The notes: generated by a model not told the origin, from the letters alone. A DNA stretch of 64,000 nt from Seminavis robusta (GCA_903772945.1 CAICTM010000037.1:96219-160218); one strand, 5' to 3'; positions 8,444-19,224 are shown, counted from the stretch's first letter. A program made the numbers and translations.

Positions 8444-11400
8444 ATGCCCAAACCGCTGGGGCCCACTGGCTTCGGCGAACGCGAATTGGCACGAAAAAAG
8501 GCCGAGAGAGCGAAGGAAAATTACAAGCGAAAACACGATGGTGACAACAACGACAATGACAACAGCACGACGGCAAAATTGAAGAAAAGCAAACAAAATT
8601 TCCAAGCCGCCGCAAAGAGCAAATCGTCTGTTGCCTCCTCCGCTGGCAGCAAAAATAATGCCGAAATAGTTGGCTTTTGCGATATCTGCTGCATGAATGA
8701 AAAATACAAGCAAGAGCAAGGCTTGGTCATGTGGAAATGTCGAACGTGTGGCGTTTGTGTCCATGGCCATTGCTACGCTGGACTCGACGATCCTAGAAAG
8801 AGCTCGCCAATGCCTGACTTTGAGTGTAAAGCGTGCGAGTCTGTCGGAAAGTCGTTCAAAGTGCGAGAAATTCAGCCGTTTACTGGAGAGCGGTTGGTGG
8901 TATCACAAGATGAGCGTCCACGTGAATGTTGCTTGTGCTCTGTGGAGGATGGAATAAGAGCCATGCATCCTGTCTATGACCATCATGGACCCAAGGGACG
9001 CCAGATTTACCTGCCAGCAAATCCAGAAGAAGGGAGACCACGACGCTTGGCGTGGTGTCACACAATGTGCGCCCAGTTGTCTTCTCGCTCGGTGTGCATT
9101 TTTGCTTGCCTGGAGGATGGATCTTATGATGCCGGCGATGAAGAGGAAAACGATCTATTGCCCGACGACGAATCGGATAACTCTGACCTGGATCGTGAGG
9201 AGGACGAAGACCAGGGGATTGGCCATTGGGTTTATTGGGGATACTTGCATCGGCAACTTGGGAAAGAAAAGACGCATGGAGATGACTGGACCAAAGAGAT
9301 GCACAACCAAAAGATGAAAACTGGGAACTGTATCTTCTGCGGCAAAGACGACAAAAAAATGGTCGATTTGAATGGCCACAATGTGTATCAGTCGCTTCGA
9401 GTTCCTCTCCAATGCAGCGCCAACAATGTAGAAGCGGGTCGGCGGGAACTCTTCAAATTCCGAAAAACCCATCGGGTTGACGAACCTTGCAGTCAGCCAC
9501 TACATCCTGGGTGTGCCATGTGGGGTCGCAACGACGATGGTGAATACAGCAGAGCACGACGTGCCTGGTTTCTTCCTGGAATGACTGGCGATCAAGACGA
9601 TGTGATGGAATGCTATTGTGACATGCATGCTCTTGATCTGTTCAAATCGAACCAGGAAGGATGTGATATGGAAAAGAAAGTCCCTGGGCCATTTGCAACT
9701 ATTGTGGGGTCGCCAACGAAGAAAAAATCCCCAACGTCACGCAATGCAATCCGGTTGCTTGATTCCGATTCGGAGTCCGATGAGGAACGAGGGCAGTATA
9801 TTAGACAAGTACCACGACGTCGGTTGGGCCAAGCAGGGCGTACTAAAGTGACAGCACGTGAACCAAAGGCTACAAGCAAAGCAATCTCAAAGAAGGCAGC
9901 AAGTTCGGGTAAGCACGAAAAGGCCAAGACCAGAGTGGTACCAAAGAAGAACAAGAAGAATACTGTCGACCCTCTGGCTGGTAATAATCTAGTCATTGAG
10001 GCCGACACAAACCAGAGACGACTGCAACAACGACAAACAGCAGGAGATGCCAAGCAGATCATGAAGAAGAAGCATGGAAGGCTTGTGGAAAAGCGAAACA
10101 GCAACACTGCAACGGATCGTACTGTGGCTTCAGCAAAGGAAAGTGCTGGAGAAGTTGATGTCGATGACTTTGCCTTTGCGCAAAGACTGCTGAAAACATT
10201 GTGGAAACTCAAAGAGAAATGTGAAGCCAATGGAAAAGCTTGGGATGCAACTGTCACTGCTGGGGTCCGAGTGAAGCAACTGAAGGAATACATGCAAAAT
10301 GGCGAACGAGAAGCCTTTCGGAAAATCTGGGAACACGTCATGAAGGCGGTAAACAATGGCATTCGAAAACTCACAGTAGGAGAAGACGACGAAGAGGAAG
10401 AGCTCAGTGACAAGCACCGTCGAAAGAAGGCCTCGCGACAGCAGATTGTCGAGTCCGACGATGAGGATGAATTCCATGCAGTCCACCGAAAGAAGCAGAA
10501 GCCTGCGAAGAAGGCCTCGCGACAGCAGATTGTCGAGTCCGACGATGAGGATGAATCCCACGCAGTCCGCCAAAAGAAGCAGAAGCCTGCGAAGAAGGCG
10601 TCGCGACAGCAGATTGTCGAGTCCGACAACGAAGACAATCACGTCTCTTTGCACCCGCAAGACTCTGCCGTGTTGGAAGAGATGTCATCCCAAGGCAAAC
10701 CAAAGGCTCGTGCTGTATCCAATGGACCAGATCAAGAGACCACCAACGAGTCCCAACAGCAGGAATCTAGTGTACCGGACAAACGCCGGTCCACCCAGGC
10801 CAACACCAACGCTGGTACTAGTACCCAGGACTCTGTCGAAGACGACAAACTGCCGGACAGCTGGGAGGCAATTGCAATTAGTATAGCCAACGACATTGGG
10901 GCGAAACTCCAGCAAAAATTTTCGACAGACACAGATACCATCACGGATGAGAGAACACAAGAGGTAACACAAATCCTCAAGGATAGTAGAAAACGCTGGC
11001 GAAAAATCTGTAGTCTCCCTATAAGGAGCGACTACAACACTGTTTGGAAACGGTCGGCGGCATTGCTAGAAGCAAAATTTGAGTGGTTGACAATCAATTC
11101 GTCAAGAAGCAACCAACAACCAGCTGAGAACAGAGCAGAAACAGATGAGGCTGCAAGCGCAACCTCGGGAAGAAATGGCTCAGCAAGTCTCCAGGCTGCT
11201 GAGAATGCCAACGAAGCTGACGCTGCAGAAGCCTCCACTATACATGCCTCATCTGTACATGGGTCTGAAGCTGCTTCGAACAATGCCTCCAATTGTACCG
11301 GTCGCTACCAAAGTGCCCACTCGTCCGAAGGTGGAATTGTTGAAGACGGGCACGACATGACAACTGTTCAAGCCAGTCCTCAAGGTCATTCGGATCCATC

Positions 11401-11623
11401 AGGACAGTCACATCGAGAGCCTGGTTCTGCACTGGAACTGAACCAGGAGAATCACCAACTCCCACAGATGGGTCAAGTGCACCCCCCGCCTCCCAATCCC
11501 TGGGCGCATCTGTTCTATGGCCCTCCCTACTACAAGAAGGCAGGATACATATTTGGTGAATGGGATTCGTATGAGGTCAAAGAAGTTGAAGTGAACGAGG
11601 CCGGTGAAATTGTAGACTCCTAG
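8444..11623 (+). CDS. PHD / extended-PHD zinc-finger nuclear protein
   Basis: 1059 aa, single exon, ATG at 8444 (MPKPLGPTGFGERELARKK). Residues about 78-138 form a PHD-type finger (CDICC...CRTCGVCVHGHCY...CKAC). It is followed by a PHD-ZnK-PHD ('extended PHD') arrangement: CCLC, then WCHTMCAQL, then NCIFCGKDD, then LHPGCAMWG and CYCDMH. This layout is typical of histone-reading chromatin factors such as the JADE/BRPF and AF10 types. An acidic stretch (DEEENDLLPDDESDNSD) sits between fingers. The middle is Lys/Ser-rich and includes three copies of a 28-aa repeat starting KKASRQQIVESDDEDE. The end reads NPWAHLFYGPPYYKKAGY. A nuclear chromatin role is inferred; no catalytic domain is visible, so it is a reader rather than a writer. 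Confidence 0.8.
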   Translation: MPKPLGPTGFGERELARKKAERAKENYKRKHDGDNNDNDNSTTAKLKKSKQNFQAAAKSKSSVASSAGSKNNAEIVGFCDICCMNEKYKQEQGLVMWKCRTCGVCVHGHCYAGLDDPRKSSPMPDFECKACESVGKSFKVREIQPFTGERLVVSQDERPRECCLCSVEDGIRAMHPVYDHHGPKGRQIYLPANPEEGRPRRLAWCHTMCAQLSSRSVCIFACLEDGSYDAGDEEENDLLPDDESDNSDLDREEDEDQGIGHWVYWGYLHRQLGKEKTHGDDWTKEMHNQKMKTGNCIFCGKDDKKMVDLNGHNVYQSLRVPLQCSANNVEAGRRELFKFRKTHRVDEPCSQPLHPGCAMWGRNDDGEYSRARRAWFLPGMTGDQDDVMECYCDMHALDLFKSNQEGCDMEKKVPGPFATIVGSPTKKKSPTSRNAIRLLDSDSESDEERGQYIRQVPRRRLGQAGRTKVTAREPKATSKAISKKAASSGKHEKAKTRVVPKKNKKNTVDPLAGNNLVIEADTNQRRLQQRQTAGDAKQIMKKKHGRLVEKRNSNTATDRTVASAKESAGEVDVDDFAFAQRLLKTLWKLKEKCEANGKAWDATVTAGVRVKQLKEYMQNGEREAFRKIWEHVMKAVNNGIRKLTVGEDDEEEELSDKHRRKKASRQQIVESDDEDEFHAVHRKKQKPAKKASRQQIVESDDEDESHAVRQKKQKPAKKASRQQIVESDNEDNHVSLHPQDSAVLEEMSSQGKPKARAVSNGPDQETTNESQQQESSVPDKRRSTQANTNAGTSTQDSVEDDKLPDSWEAIAISIANDIGAKLQQKFSTDTDTITDERTQEVTQILKDSRKRWRKICSLPIRSDYNTVWKRSAALLEAKFEWLTINSSRSNQQPAENRAETDEAASATSGRNGSASLQAAENANEADAAEASTIHASSVHGSEAASNNASNCTGRYQSAHSSEGGIVEDGHDMTTVQASPQGHSDPSGQSHREPGSALELNQENHQLPQMGQVHPPPPNPWAHLFYGPPYYKKAGYIFGEWDSYEVKEVEVNEAGEIVDS
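10424..10640 (+). repeat. 84-bp tandem repeat inside the PHD gene (about 2.6 copies)
   Basis: Copies begin at 10424, 10508 and 10592 with aagaaggcctcgcgacagca (third copy one base different). Each encodes 28 residues with a basic half and an acidic SDDEDE half. It is in frame, so copy-number change would not disrupt the protein. It resembles an alternating-charge linker. Confidence 0.9.
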
Positions 11624-12530
11624 ACAAACTGTAGCTCGAGACAATGAGAAAAGGCGGCAAACGAGTCGTGATCGGATTCCACAGGTCGTGCAAACGAATC
11701 TGAGCCACGCAGCGGTACTTTTGAGCCCATCAATGGTAGTACCGGTGGACCTTTGTTTGGCGGTAAAGACTTTATGATGTGAGAAAGGTATGAGAGAAAG
11801 ATTGATGTTTGGAGTTCTTGGGAGACTTGACCTATAATTTACGATGTATAGTCTTCGAGATAATGCTGCTATGTCTGTGTTACTTGCTAGATCAGAGGCA
11901 TTGGCCAGAGCTCCCAGCAACTGCTTGTAACTTGGATCACAGAGACACCTTGGAAGCAGGCCTCGAGGCTGTCGAAACTCCTCCGCGTTAAAAGAAGTCC
12001 AGTCAACTACTAGTACTCTTGACGGAGCCAACATCATCGCGGCGAGGCATGTTGTGGAGTGCTTCCTACAAGTGAAGGCAACGAATGTGTCTGTCGAGAC
12101 GTATAACTTTTCTACCGGACGGGGTCCGGATTTGGGTGCTTGGACGCTCGTTGCAGATATTTTGTGGCATTCATTCTTTACAGGGGTACTCGTACTGTTA
12201 TGAATTTAAATTATTGACAAGCAGCTCAAAAAGGGAGTGTCAGCTTTCACAGGCATCCTGCTACCCGAGCCGTTCGTGTTGTCGACCGACCACGGGTTCC
12301 TGCCACCGGTATGTTCTGTGTCGAAGCTGTATCGAGCATGCTTCCGCGAAGGGGCCGCGAGAGCAGAAGCGACACACGTGGTCAGAAAAGCAATCTCTGG
12401 CCACGGTGCCATTGAACTCCCAGTCAACCCCTACTGTGCGGAAAGGGAAGACACCGTCGCCATTCTCTTTCCAAACGGAGCCAGGCAGTGGGCAATCTCC
12501 TCTCTTTCCTCGGCATCCCAGGTCTTGATC
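11624..12530. other. Convergent intergenic region, 907 bp
   Basis: Between the ends of the PHD gene and the SPX-MFS gene. Open frames exist on both strands but show no recognisable protein features or plausible start context. I see no supported gene. Confidence 0.5.
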
Positions 12531-15036
12531 TTAGACACAAAGGATATCGTAGTTGTAGCGAATCAAGAATATTGATATGCTAACGAGGATTGCGCCCGGT
12601 ATTATCAGCAAGTCTAGCAGGTTTCGGATACTAATTAATCCCATGACGGTGATAACAAGGTCTCCGGTGGCCCTTCCTCCCTGCAACGAAAAAAGTATAC
12701 GGAGAATGAGGCGGGGTCCTACAGATAGGTTCAATGACAGGCAGCAAAAGGAGATGCCAACTTACCGTTCCAACCAGAGTCGCAAGAAGACCCGAATTAA
12801 AAGTTCCAGTTGCCAAAGCAGACGGAACCACCTTGCTCATGAGTGATGCTACAAAACTCTCACAGGCCTCAATTCCACTGAAGGCAATCAAACTTCCAGT
12901 GATGTACTTGATAGGCCCCACTGACAACGGATGGTCCTCGTTGTAGGTATCATTGTCATGAGAGATCAAATCCGAGGGGTCAAAGAGGAAGGCCATGCCA
13001 CCAAGCGTGATGACAAGAAAGCACACTGCCATGAATCTGTCCTCGTAGTAGGTCGAAAGCCAACCCGAAATGGCCGAGACAGGTATAACAATGAGACCAT
13101 TCACCAAATGGAGTGTCCCAACGTTCTTGATGCTCCATCCGTATCTATTCTTTGTGACGATTGATGTCGAGCCAACGATGCTCTCAAGAGCGATTCGCTT
13201 CATGAATATCAAAGACATGGTAATGATAACCGGCGTTGTGATATGTTGAAGACACGAGCACATGCGTTTGTTTGTGTAGCTGTCAAGGTCCATAAAGTAG
13301 GTTGAAGCTGTCTCTGTGTCACCATCACTGACATCCGAATCGTAGCCATCTTCGATGGTAAGGGAAGTGTCCTGTCGGTCCAAACCTCCTTTGCTGTCAT
13401 CGGACGCTTTGCTACCGCCTTCTGACTTGGGGCTCTTCGTCATTGTGCTCAGCGCTTGAAGTGCTTCTTCTCGTGTCTTCAGCTCATCTAGTCCACATCG
13501 GATGGGCTCCTTGAAGAATAGGATGATGACGACAGTGTAGATGCCCCAGCAGAGAGCCATGAAGTAGCCAGGTCCAGTCATTCCGTTGAAGTACTGTTGT
13601 TCCAGAAAGGGAACTGTGAATTCAAATTCCGTCATATTGTCCAGCAGAATTGCCATTCCAGGTCCAAGAGCGGCGCCGAGAGCGGTTGCCATGGCAAAGG
13701 AAGCACTCGCAGCAGTACGGAGGGAAAATGGAGTTGCATCGGCGACATATCTCCTGTTGATGATTCTAGGGGCACCCAAACCAGTCAGAACTCGTCCCAG
13801 TAGGCACATTGTCATGCTGCTGTAGCTGTATGCATTGGCGTACATGAAATTGCCGACCATTTGTAGACATCCTGCAAAGATAATGGGCATTTTGTAGTTG
13901 TAGTTGGTCCAATAGGAATATCCAACGGCAGAAAGCATGGCAAACCATGGTGCTGCCCCAATCATGATTCCAGACAGTGCATCACTGCTGCCCAGGGCGT
14001 TGGCATAGTAAGCGGAACTAGGTTCGATGATGTAGTTATTCATCATGAAAAAGAAGCAAGAGAGCAAGTTCAAGAATAGAGGGAATACATTCTCTGGGTT
14101 CAACTGCTTCAATCTTCTCGCAAATGTGTCTGGATATTGTGCTGTCTTGGGAAAGCTTCTTGTTTCTCTCCACTTGGCAACTGTTCGGAGCTCCGCCTTG
14201 AGGTGGCGACCTTTCATTAGTACCTTTGGAGAGTGGACTAGCCCTCGACTTTGAAAGCCAAAGAGGAAGTACTGTCTGACAGTGGCAATGACGCGTTCTT
14301 TGAAGACAACATGTCCGGCAACAGCCTTGTCCAAAGCATCGTTTGTTTTTTTGAGCAAATGCAACATGCATTCGCTTTGTAATGAAAGTGCTTCTGCTTC
14401 CATAACTTTTCCTTTTTCTTGCATACCCAACAGCAACCTCTTTTCAAATTCATATAGATTCTTGAGTTGGAATAGTGCGTGTACGGGATGCCTCCTGCCT
14501 AAAATACTCCGTTGCAAGTGCCATTCGGACAAGGGTATTCCATCAAAGGTACGTCTAAATCCGTCGTATCGAATAAGCACCTGTCGGAAGGTGATGATAT
14601 TGGTAACACAAAAGGCCATAGTCTCCAGTAACTCTTGTGCGGCAACCTCAAAGCTGTCAGCGGCAACTCGAGCTTCCAATTCTTTGATCAGAGTTTCGGT
14701 AAAAAAGATTGCCGATTTAGAGATTTCTGCCTCGAGCAGTTCGGAGAACTCTTGTCGTTCCATGATGGAGAGCCTCAGAAGGGCATCTTCTCTATCTACC
14801 AGCAGTCGACAGGAACGGCTGTCTACAAACTGAAAGTACCCTGCTTGATCCACTTCACTTCCCGCCAAGACTTTGAATTCTTCAGCTGACAACGCGCTGC
14901 CAAGCATTAACTTTTGAATTCGTCTCCGCCGCTTGTAGAACTGGCGTAGCCTTGCTTTCAGGCCGCCGTAATCCATATAATGTTGAGACCACTCATCCCG
15001 TGTGCTTCGGCTCAAGTAGAGCTCAAAGCTTTTCAT
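12531..15036 (-). CDS. SPX-MFS phosphate transporter (vacuolar efflux/influx type)
   Basis: 806 aa in two exons: 12766-15036 and 12531-12680, with an 85-bp GT-AG intron in phase 0. The ATG at 15036 opens an N-terminal SPX domain (MKSFELYLSRSTRDEWSQHY, then the basic helix KARLRQFYKRRRRIQKL). SPX domains sense inositol pyrophosphates as a proxy for cell phosphate. From about residue 320, a 12-helix major facilitator domain follows (LFLNLLSCFFFMMNNYIIEP, GRVLTGLGAPRIINRRYVAD). The central loop is long and charged (KSEGGSKASDDSKGGLD). The second exon supplies the last helix (GGRATGDLVITVMG...LIIPGAILVSISIFLI), which unspliced reading would lose. The fusion matches plant PHT5/VPT vacuolar phosphate transporters. 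Vacuolar location and phosphate as substrate follow from the family. Two P1BS-like sites lie upstream. Confidence 0.9.
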
Positions 15037-16380
15037 TGCGAGAGCTATTGGAATCCAATCCCTACACCTGCGACGCAAATCCCTCGCCGCCTTGGAAACT
15101 CGTTCTGTGCTTTGTAATGCTGGAAGAGAATTGGTCAGTCGGTTCTAGTCATATATCAACGACAACACGCTGGTCTCATGGTCGCAAAACATTCATTCGA
15201 TGTGTTATTGGTAGCGTGTGCCTTGGGGCGTTTTAATAACCGTAACACTTTTTGTTTTGTGGCGCCAATCAGGATCCAACGGTCACCCTCCCCTCGGACG
15301 TTGGAAGCACGGCATGATCGTAATTAGAGATGCGCAAGGCGAAGCATGTGCACCGAGGAGCTCCCACACATCTATCTCACAGCAGCTCTCACAGCAAACA
15401 TTCCAACGGTACCCGAGCTGCAATTTAGCTACTGCACTGGTTCATGATGTATGTATGCATATACCCAAGTTCCACCATCAAGTAAGCGCAGGTGGTACCA
15501 GCAGACAGCTTGCAGAAGGTTCGTTCTCAGCCGAACACCCACAGAACAATTATTATTCTGAGCGCACCTTTTTTCCAGTGGTTGGAGGAGACCCCACAGT
15601 TACTGTACCGGTACCGGTACGTAGCTTCCGGCATCCACTGGACTGGAACAGTGCGTCCTAGAAAGTCAAGGTTGCTCTCAGCACTATCTTCATCAATCCC
15701 CATCCCGGACTTCTTAGTCTAGCTAGAAGCATGACAAAGCAGTACAGTAGGTATACGAGGTGGTAGCACGGTACCCGTCTATTTGTGCAGCTCGTCTTTT
15801 TTTTTAAGCTGGGCTTTCATTCGCTCTGACCCTCGTGCATGGCTGTACCGCTACTTTCTTCCCTTGTTTTTCACTGTGTATCCTGGCTTGTGGCTCAGTC
15901 ACCGTGGATATACATCTAGCAGCCAAATACATGTTGTACCGGTATGGGACCCCTTCCTACATGTAGATTACACGATACCATGCGCAAGACAGACGGGACG
16001 AGACGCTACTTTCCACGGTGCCTCCTTCAGCTTCCCCTTGATGGTGCCTTGCATTTCTGTTGCGGCACTCGTCGTTGCATCGGACCGAGCGACAAGGCTC
16101 CTCCTCACCACGGACGGAGGGGCCAACCGTACAGGTTCCTGCAAAAGGAGCCACGCTATGTACAGTAGCAAAATTTGTTTTTAGATTTGGATGACGTCAA
16201 ACGGCCGCCAGTGTATCACTTCACTTGAGTGTTGCTTTATCTATCTGCCCCAATGCTTCACTTGGATGTTACGTGTCGGATTCAGTTCATGGAACCTGAC
16301 ACCCTCACAGTAAACGATGTTGTCGTCGCAAAACGACGCCAGCGTCGTGCAGATAAAACCAGACGGAGAGGATCCGGGGT
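15037..16380. promoter_or_regulatory. Upstream region of the SPX-MFS gene, 1344 bp
   Basis: No supported gene. On the promoter side of the minus-strand SPX-MFS gene it holds two matches to GNATATNC (gcatatac at 15457-15464, ggatatac at 15906-15913). It also holds a tandem gtaccggtaccggtac palindrome near 15605, a second accggtat near 15939, and a perfect TGACGTCA at 16192-16199 close to the 3' end of the channel gene. Regulatory roles are inference. Confidence 0.45.
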
Positions 16381-18720
16381 TCATGCTGCATACTCTCGTT
16401 CTCGAATGGGCATGGATGACACTGACTTCATGGAATCTCGAATAGACCCCCGCACTGACGATGCCGACGACTTTCTGGAACCTCGAAGGGAAGATCGGAC
16501 AGACGATCGGAGAGATGACGCAACCGATCTCCCCGATGACCTCAGATTGCTGTTGGGAATTGCAACCAGCCCTACTTGTGGGGTATAAGGATCTCCGTAC
16601 GCCTCTCCATGCATCACGATCTCATCCAGCACTGTTTGAACGCTGGCAAGGACGCTCTTTTGCTGTTTCTGCAGGTAGTCAACTCGTTGCTGCAATCGAA
16701 GGATTCTCTCTTGCGCGTCCTCTTTTTCCTCGAGCATTTCCACCAGATGTGTATCGTGTTCAATGGCGCTCACGGCATCACAGACGACACCAATAATGAG
16801 GCTGAATAGGATGAAGCTCGTGAAAGTCAAGTAGGTGCTGAAGACAAAGTATGCCATTGGATACACCGCCATGACTTCTCGAACTATGTTTGCCCAATCG
16901 AGTGTGATCATTTGAAACAGGGTGAACGCAGTCAAGTCGAGCCGCGAAAAGTAGTCTACTTTTGTGACTCCCCGTTCGTACAAGTCTCCAAAAAGCACAG
17001 TCACCATGACAGCGTAAATGTACATGATCAAGACAAAAAGACAGAGAATTCCACCGAGTCGCGGAACTGCTTCGATCAGGGCTTCACAGAGTCTTCGTAG
17101 AATCTTGATGCGGGCAATGAGACGAAGAGTCCTCATGGTCCGAAAGACTTGCAGCGAACTGAAACACCAACTGCAAATAACAATGAGAAAGTCGAATGTC
17201 AACCATCCGTCCTTGAAGAGATTTCTGCCGTGGAATATCAGTTGCATAGCAGATTCGGTGGTGAATAAAATGAGAAATGCCAAATCGACTTTTTCGAATT
17301 TGGCTTGAATCTCTGGATTGTAGGTGACAAAATCAAAGGTAGCCAATCCCATCATGAACGCGTTGGCGATGATCAACGTAACAATGAGCGCTTGCACGTA
17401 AGGATGATTGATGATTTTGCCCGAGAGGATTCGAAGGGAAGTAAATGCATTTCGGAGAGACTGTTGGAACTCTGGGGACGGTGTCAAGTTGAATCGTTTC
17501 TTCTTGTTTTCTTCACGAAGCATTAGGTTTCGTTCGCTGCTTCCCAGGTTCATGGAAGACACCTGAACAATCTCCAGGTCACCGCCGTCGGACGAGGAAT
17601 CGTCATCCCCTTGAAAATGTATTGAGTCATCACTACTACTGTCATCCAGCTGCATGTTGTTGTTAGGTCTCGTGTTGGACCCTCGCACTGTCAGAGCCTG
17701 AGACTCTTCCGAAAAGTCTACTTTTTTCTCCTCTTCGTCCTCAAGCTGGTTGCTGTCGCTGTGATCGTCTGGTTCATGTGTTTGGGACGTAAAGCAAGTT
17801 TCGTTCGTGTGGGAAGTGCGACAAGTGTTGCTTGTGACGTCGCTCTCGTCCAATTTGGAAGGACGCTTGCTGGGGCTCGAACGCACAGCTCTTCGACGGA
17901 TACGAGACGGGGACGATGAAGAAGAAGAGGAAGCAGCTGCGTGAGAGTCACCCAGCGACGCTTCGTCGGTTGCTTCAATATTTTCTGTGTCTCCGTCGTC
18001 TTCGTCAAGTTTTGCGTGTTGTGGTTCCTCTTCTTCTATCACAAAGCTACAGCAGCTGCTGCCCTCGTGGCTGTGGTCATCGTCGTCATCTCCACCATTC
18101 ATGGGAGCGACAGCCCGATTCTTTCGGCCCACGGTAACTGCGGAGTGATTGGAAGAACCTGTCAGAAGAGTGCTGCTGGTAGACATGTCCGTGGCGGATT
18201 CACAGGCTGTTGTAATCGTTCGCCATGATCTCAGTTTCAAGCCTAGTCGATTGCTATGGTTGATGAGCTGCTGCTGTTTCTCACAATCAGGATCACTCAA
18301 AGGACTGCTACACGAACTGCTATTGTTCTTGAGGCTGACTGCTGCGGCTGAACCTTCCGATCCTGTGGACTTTTCCAGAGAAAAGTCTTTCTTGGCCCTG
18401 ACAGGCTTTCGTCGTCGCTTTCGATGCTCTGCCCCTTTGCTAGACATTGTTGCGCTCGTTTTTGTTGTTGCTGGTTCGGGTGGTATTGCGGCTGCTGGGG
18501 TCGCTTCGCTGGATATGGGGCTCTGGGAAGAAGCTCTGTCTTCTTCCAAAGAGAGAGCATCACTGTCCCCAACTTCATCCACTTCCCCAAGAGTGCTAGT
18601 AGAGATGTCCCGAAAGACAGCTTCCACTTGTAATTGGCTGAACTCAGTCGAAGTTTCTGCATCCTCTTTCTTGAACGAGATTATGTCTACTCCTCCCATG
18701 TCGAGCGCTTCGGTTCCCAT
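16381..18720 (-). CDS. Single-domain voltage-gated cation channel (EukCat-type) with altered selectivity filter
   Basis: 779 aa, single exon, ATG at 18720 (MGTEALDMGGVDIISFKKED). Residues 1-440 are Ser/acidic low-complexity sequence, probably cytosolic. The channel domain follows. S1 is about 442-462 (ALIVTLIIANAFMMGLATF), S2 about 479-498, S3 about 506-523, and S4 about 525-545 with regularly spaced charges (RTMRTLRLIARIKILRRL). S5, a pore loop and S6 (FSLIIGVVCDAVSAI) come next, then a coiled-coil-like region (EMLEEKEDAQERILRLQQRV) and a Ser/Arg-rich tail. One six-helix domain means four subunits per channel, as in BacNav and diatom EukCat channels. The filter reads TLDWAN (D608-W609), lacking the Ser found between D and W in the neighbouring paralogue (TLDSWAD) and in bacterial TLESW filters. 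Ion selectivity is therefore uncertain. Confidence 0.9.
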   Translation of the reverse strand: MGTEALDMGGVDIISFKKEDAETSTEFSQLQVEAVFRDISTSTLGEVDEVGDSDALSLEEDRASSQSPISSEATPAAAIPPEPATTKTSATMSSKGAEHRKRRRKPVRAKKDFSLEKSTGSEGSAAAVSLKNNSSSCSSPLSDPDCEKQQQLINHSNRLGLKLRSWRTITTACESATDMSTSSTLLTGSSNHSAVTVGRKNRAVAPMNGGDDDDDHSHEGSSCCSFVIEEEEPQHAKLDEDDGDTENIEATDEASLGDSHAAASSSSSSSPSRIRRRAVRSSPSKRPSKLDESDVTSNTCRTSHTNETCFTSQTHEPDDHSDSNQLEDEEEKKVDFSEESQALTVRGSNTRPNNNMQLDDSSSDDSIHFQGDDDSSSDGGDLEIVQVSSMNLGSSERNLMLREENKKKRFNLTPSPEFQQSLRNAFTSLRILSGKIINHPYVQALIVTLIIANAFMMGLATFDFVTYNPEIQAKFEKVDLAFLILFTTESAMQLIFHGRNLFKDGWLTFDFLIVICSWCFSSLQVFRTMRTLRLIARIKILRRLCEALIEAVPRLGGILCLFVLIMYIYAVMVTVLFGDLYERGVTKVDYFSRLDLTAFTLFQMITLDWANIVREVMAVYPMAYFVFSTYLTFTSFILFSLIIGVVCDAVSAIEHDTHLVEMLEEKEDAQERILRLQQRVDYLQKQQKSVLASVQTVLDEIVMHGEAYGDPYTPQVGLVAIPNSNLRSSGRSVASSLRSSVRSSLRGSRKSSASSVRGSIRDSMKSVSSMPIREREYAA

Positions 18721-19090
18721 ACTGTAGTCCTAATATCTGAGTGTTCTGGGTCGCCGCATGAGTATGCCAATGGTGATGGTCAGTTGCTTGCTACTAGTTA
18801 ACTACCGGTAGCGGAGATAGAGGTGAAGCGACACCTTGCCTTCCCAGTTAGTTGTTGCTTTTACTAAAAGCAGCAACAAGATCACTTGGCTGATTCAGCA
18901 ACCAGTTATACCAGGTTGCCTTCTTGCTTTCTTACGAAATGGTTTGCCGTTCGCCCAACTGCTGGCGTCTCATCTCCGATTTATCCTGTGAAAGGGTGGC
19001 TCTAAAAAAAAATCAGAGCGGCCGGGGCTGTTCCTGCGGTCTTGAGAGAAGTGTTGCTGTAACTTCTTTTACCGCATGGAAAGGTACAGG

Positions 19091-19208
19091 CAGCTTCGTT
19101 TCTATCGATTCAAACGCGAGCCGAACTTCTTCGTACATTTCTACACGAGCACTCGTAGAAGTGTACCAGAAAAGCCGGCACGCGTTTGAATCAGAAAAGT
19201 CGAAGCTG
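19091..19208. repeat. 118-bp imperfect hairpin (nested inverted repeat)
   Basis: Nested complementary arms: cagcttcg (19091-19098) with cgaagctg (19201-19208); gattcaaacgcg (19107-19118) with cgcgtttgaatc (19181-19192), a perfect 12-bp match; gtacatttctacacgag (19133-19149) with ctcgtagaagtgtac (19152-19166). Intervening segments are also partly complementary. It ends 16 bp left of the TTAA element. It could be a small-RNA precursor or a remnant of a foldback element. Confidence 0.75.
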
Positions 19209-19224
19209 CTCGTAGACTAGACTA

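Noticed and set aside
11408-12037. Minus-strand open frame of 209 codons overlapping the end of the PHD gene
   Set aside because: Largely antisense to a real coding region and its UTR, no recognisable motif, composition random.
12085-12575. Overlapping plus-strand open frames downstream of the SPX-MFS gene
   Set aside because: Cys/Ser/Arg-rich random composition, two frames open at once, no family or splice support.
15783-16184. Plus-strand open frame of 133 codons upstream of the SPX-MFS gene
   Set aside because: No protein-like pattern; region is better explained as a promoter with palindromic sites.
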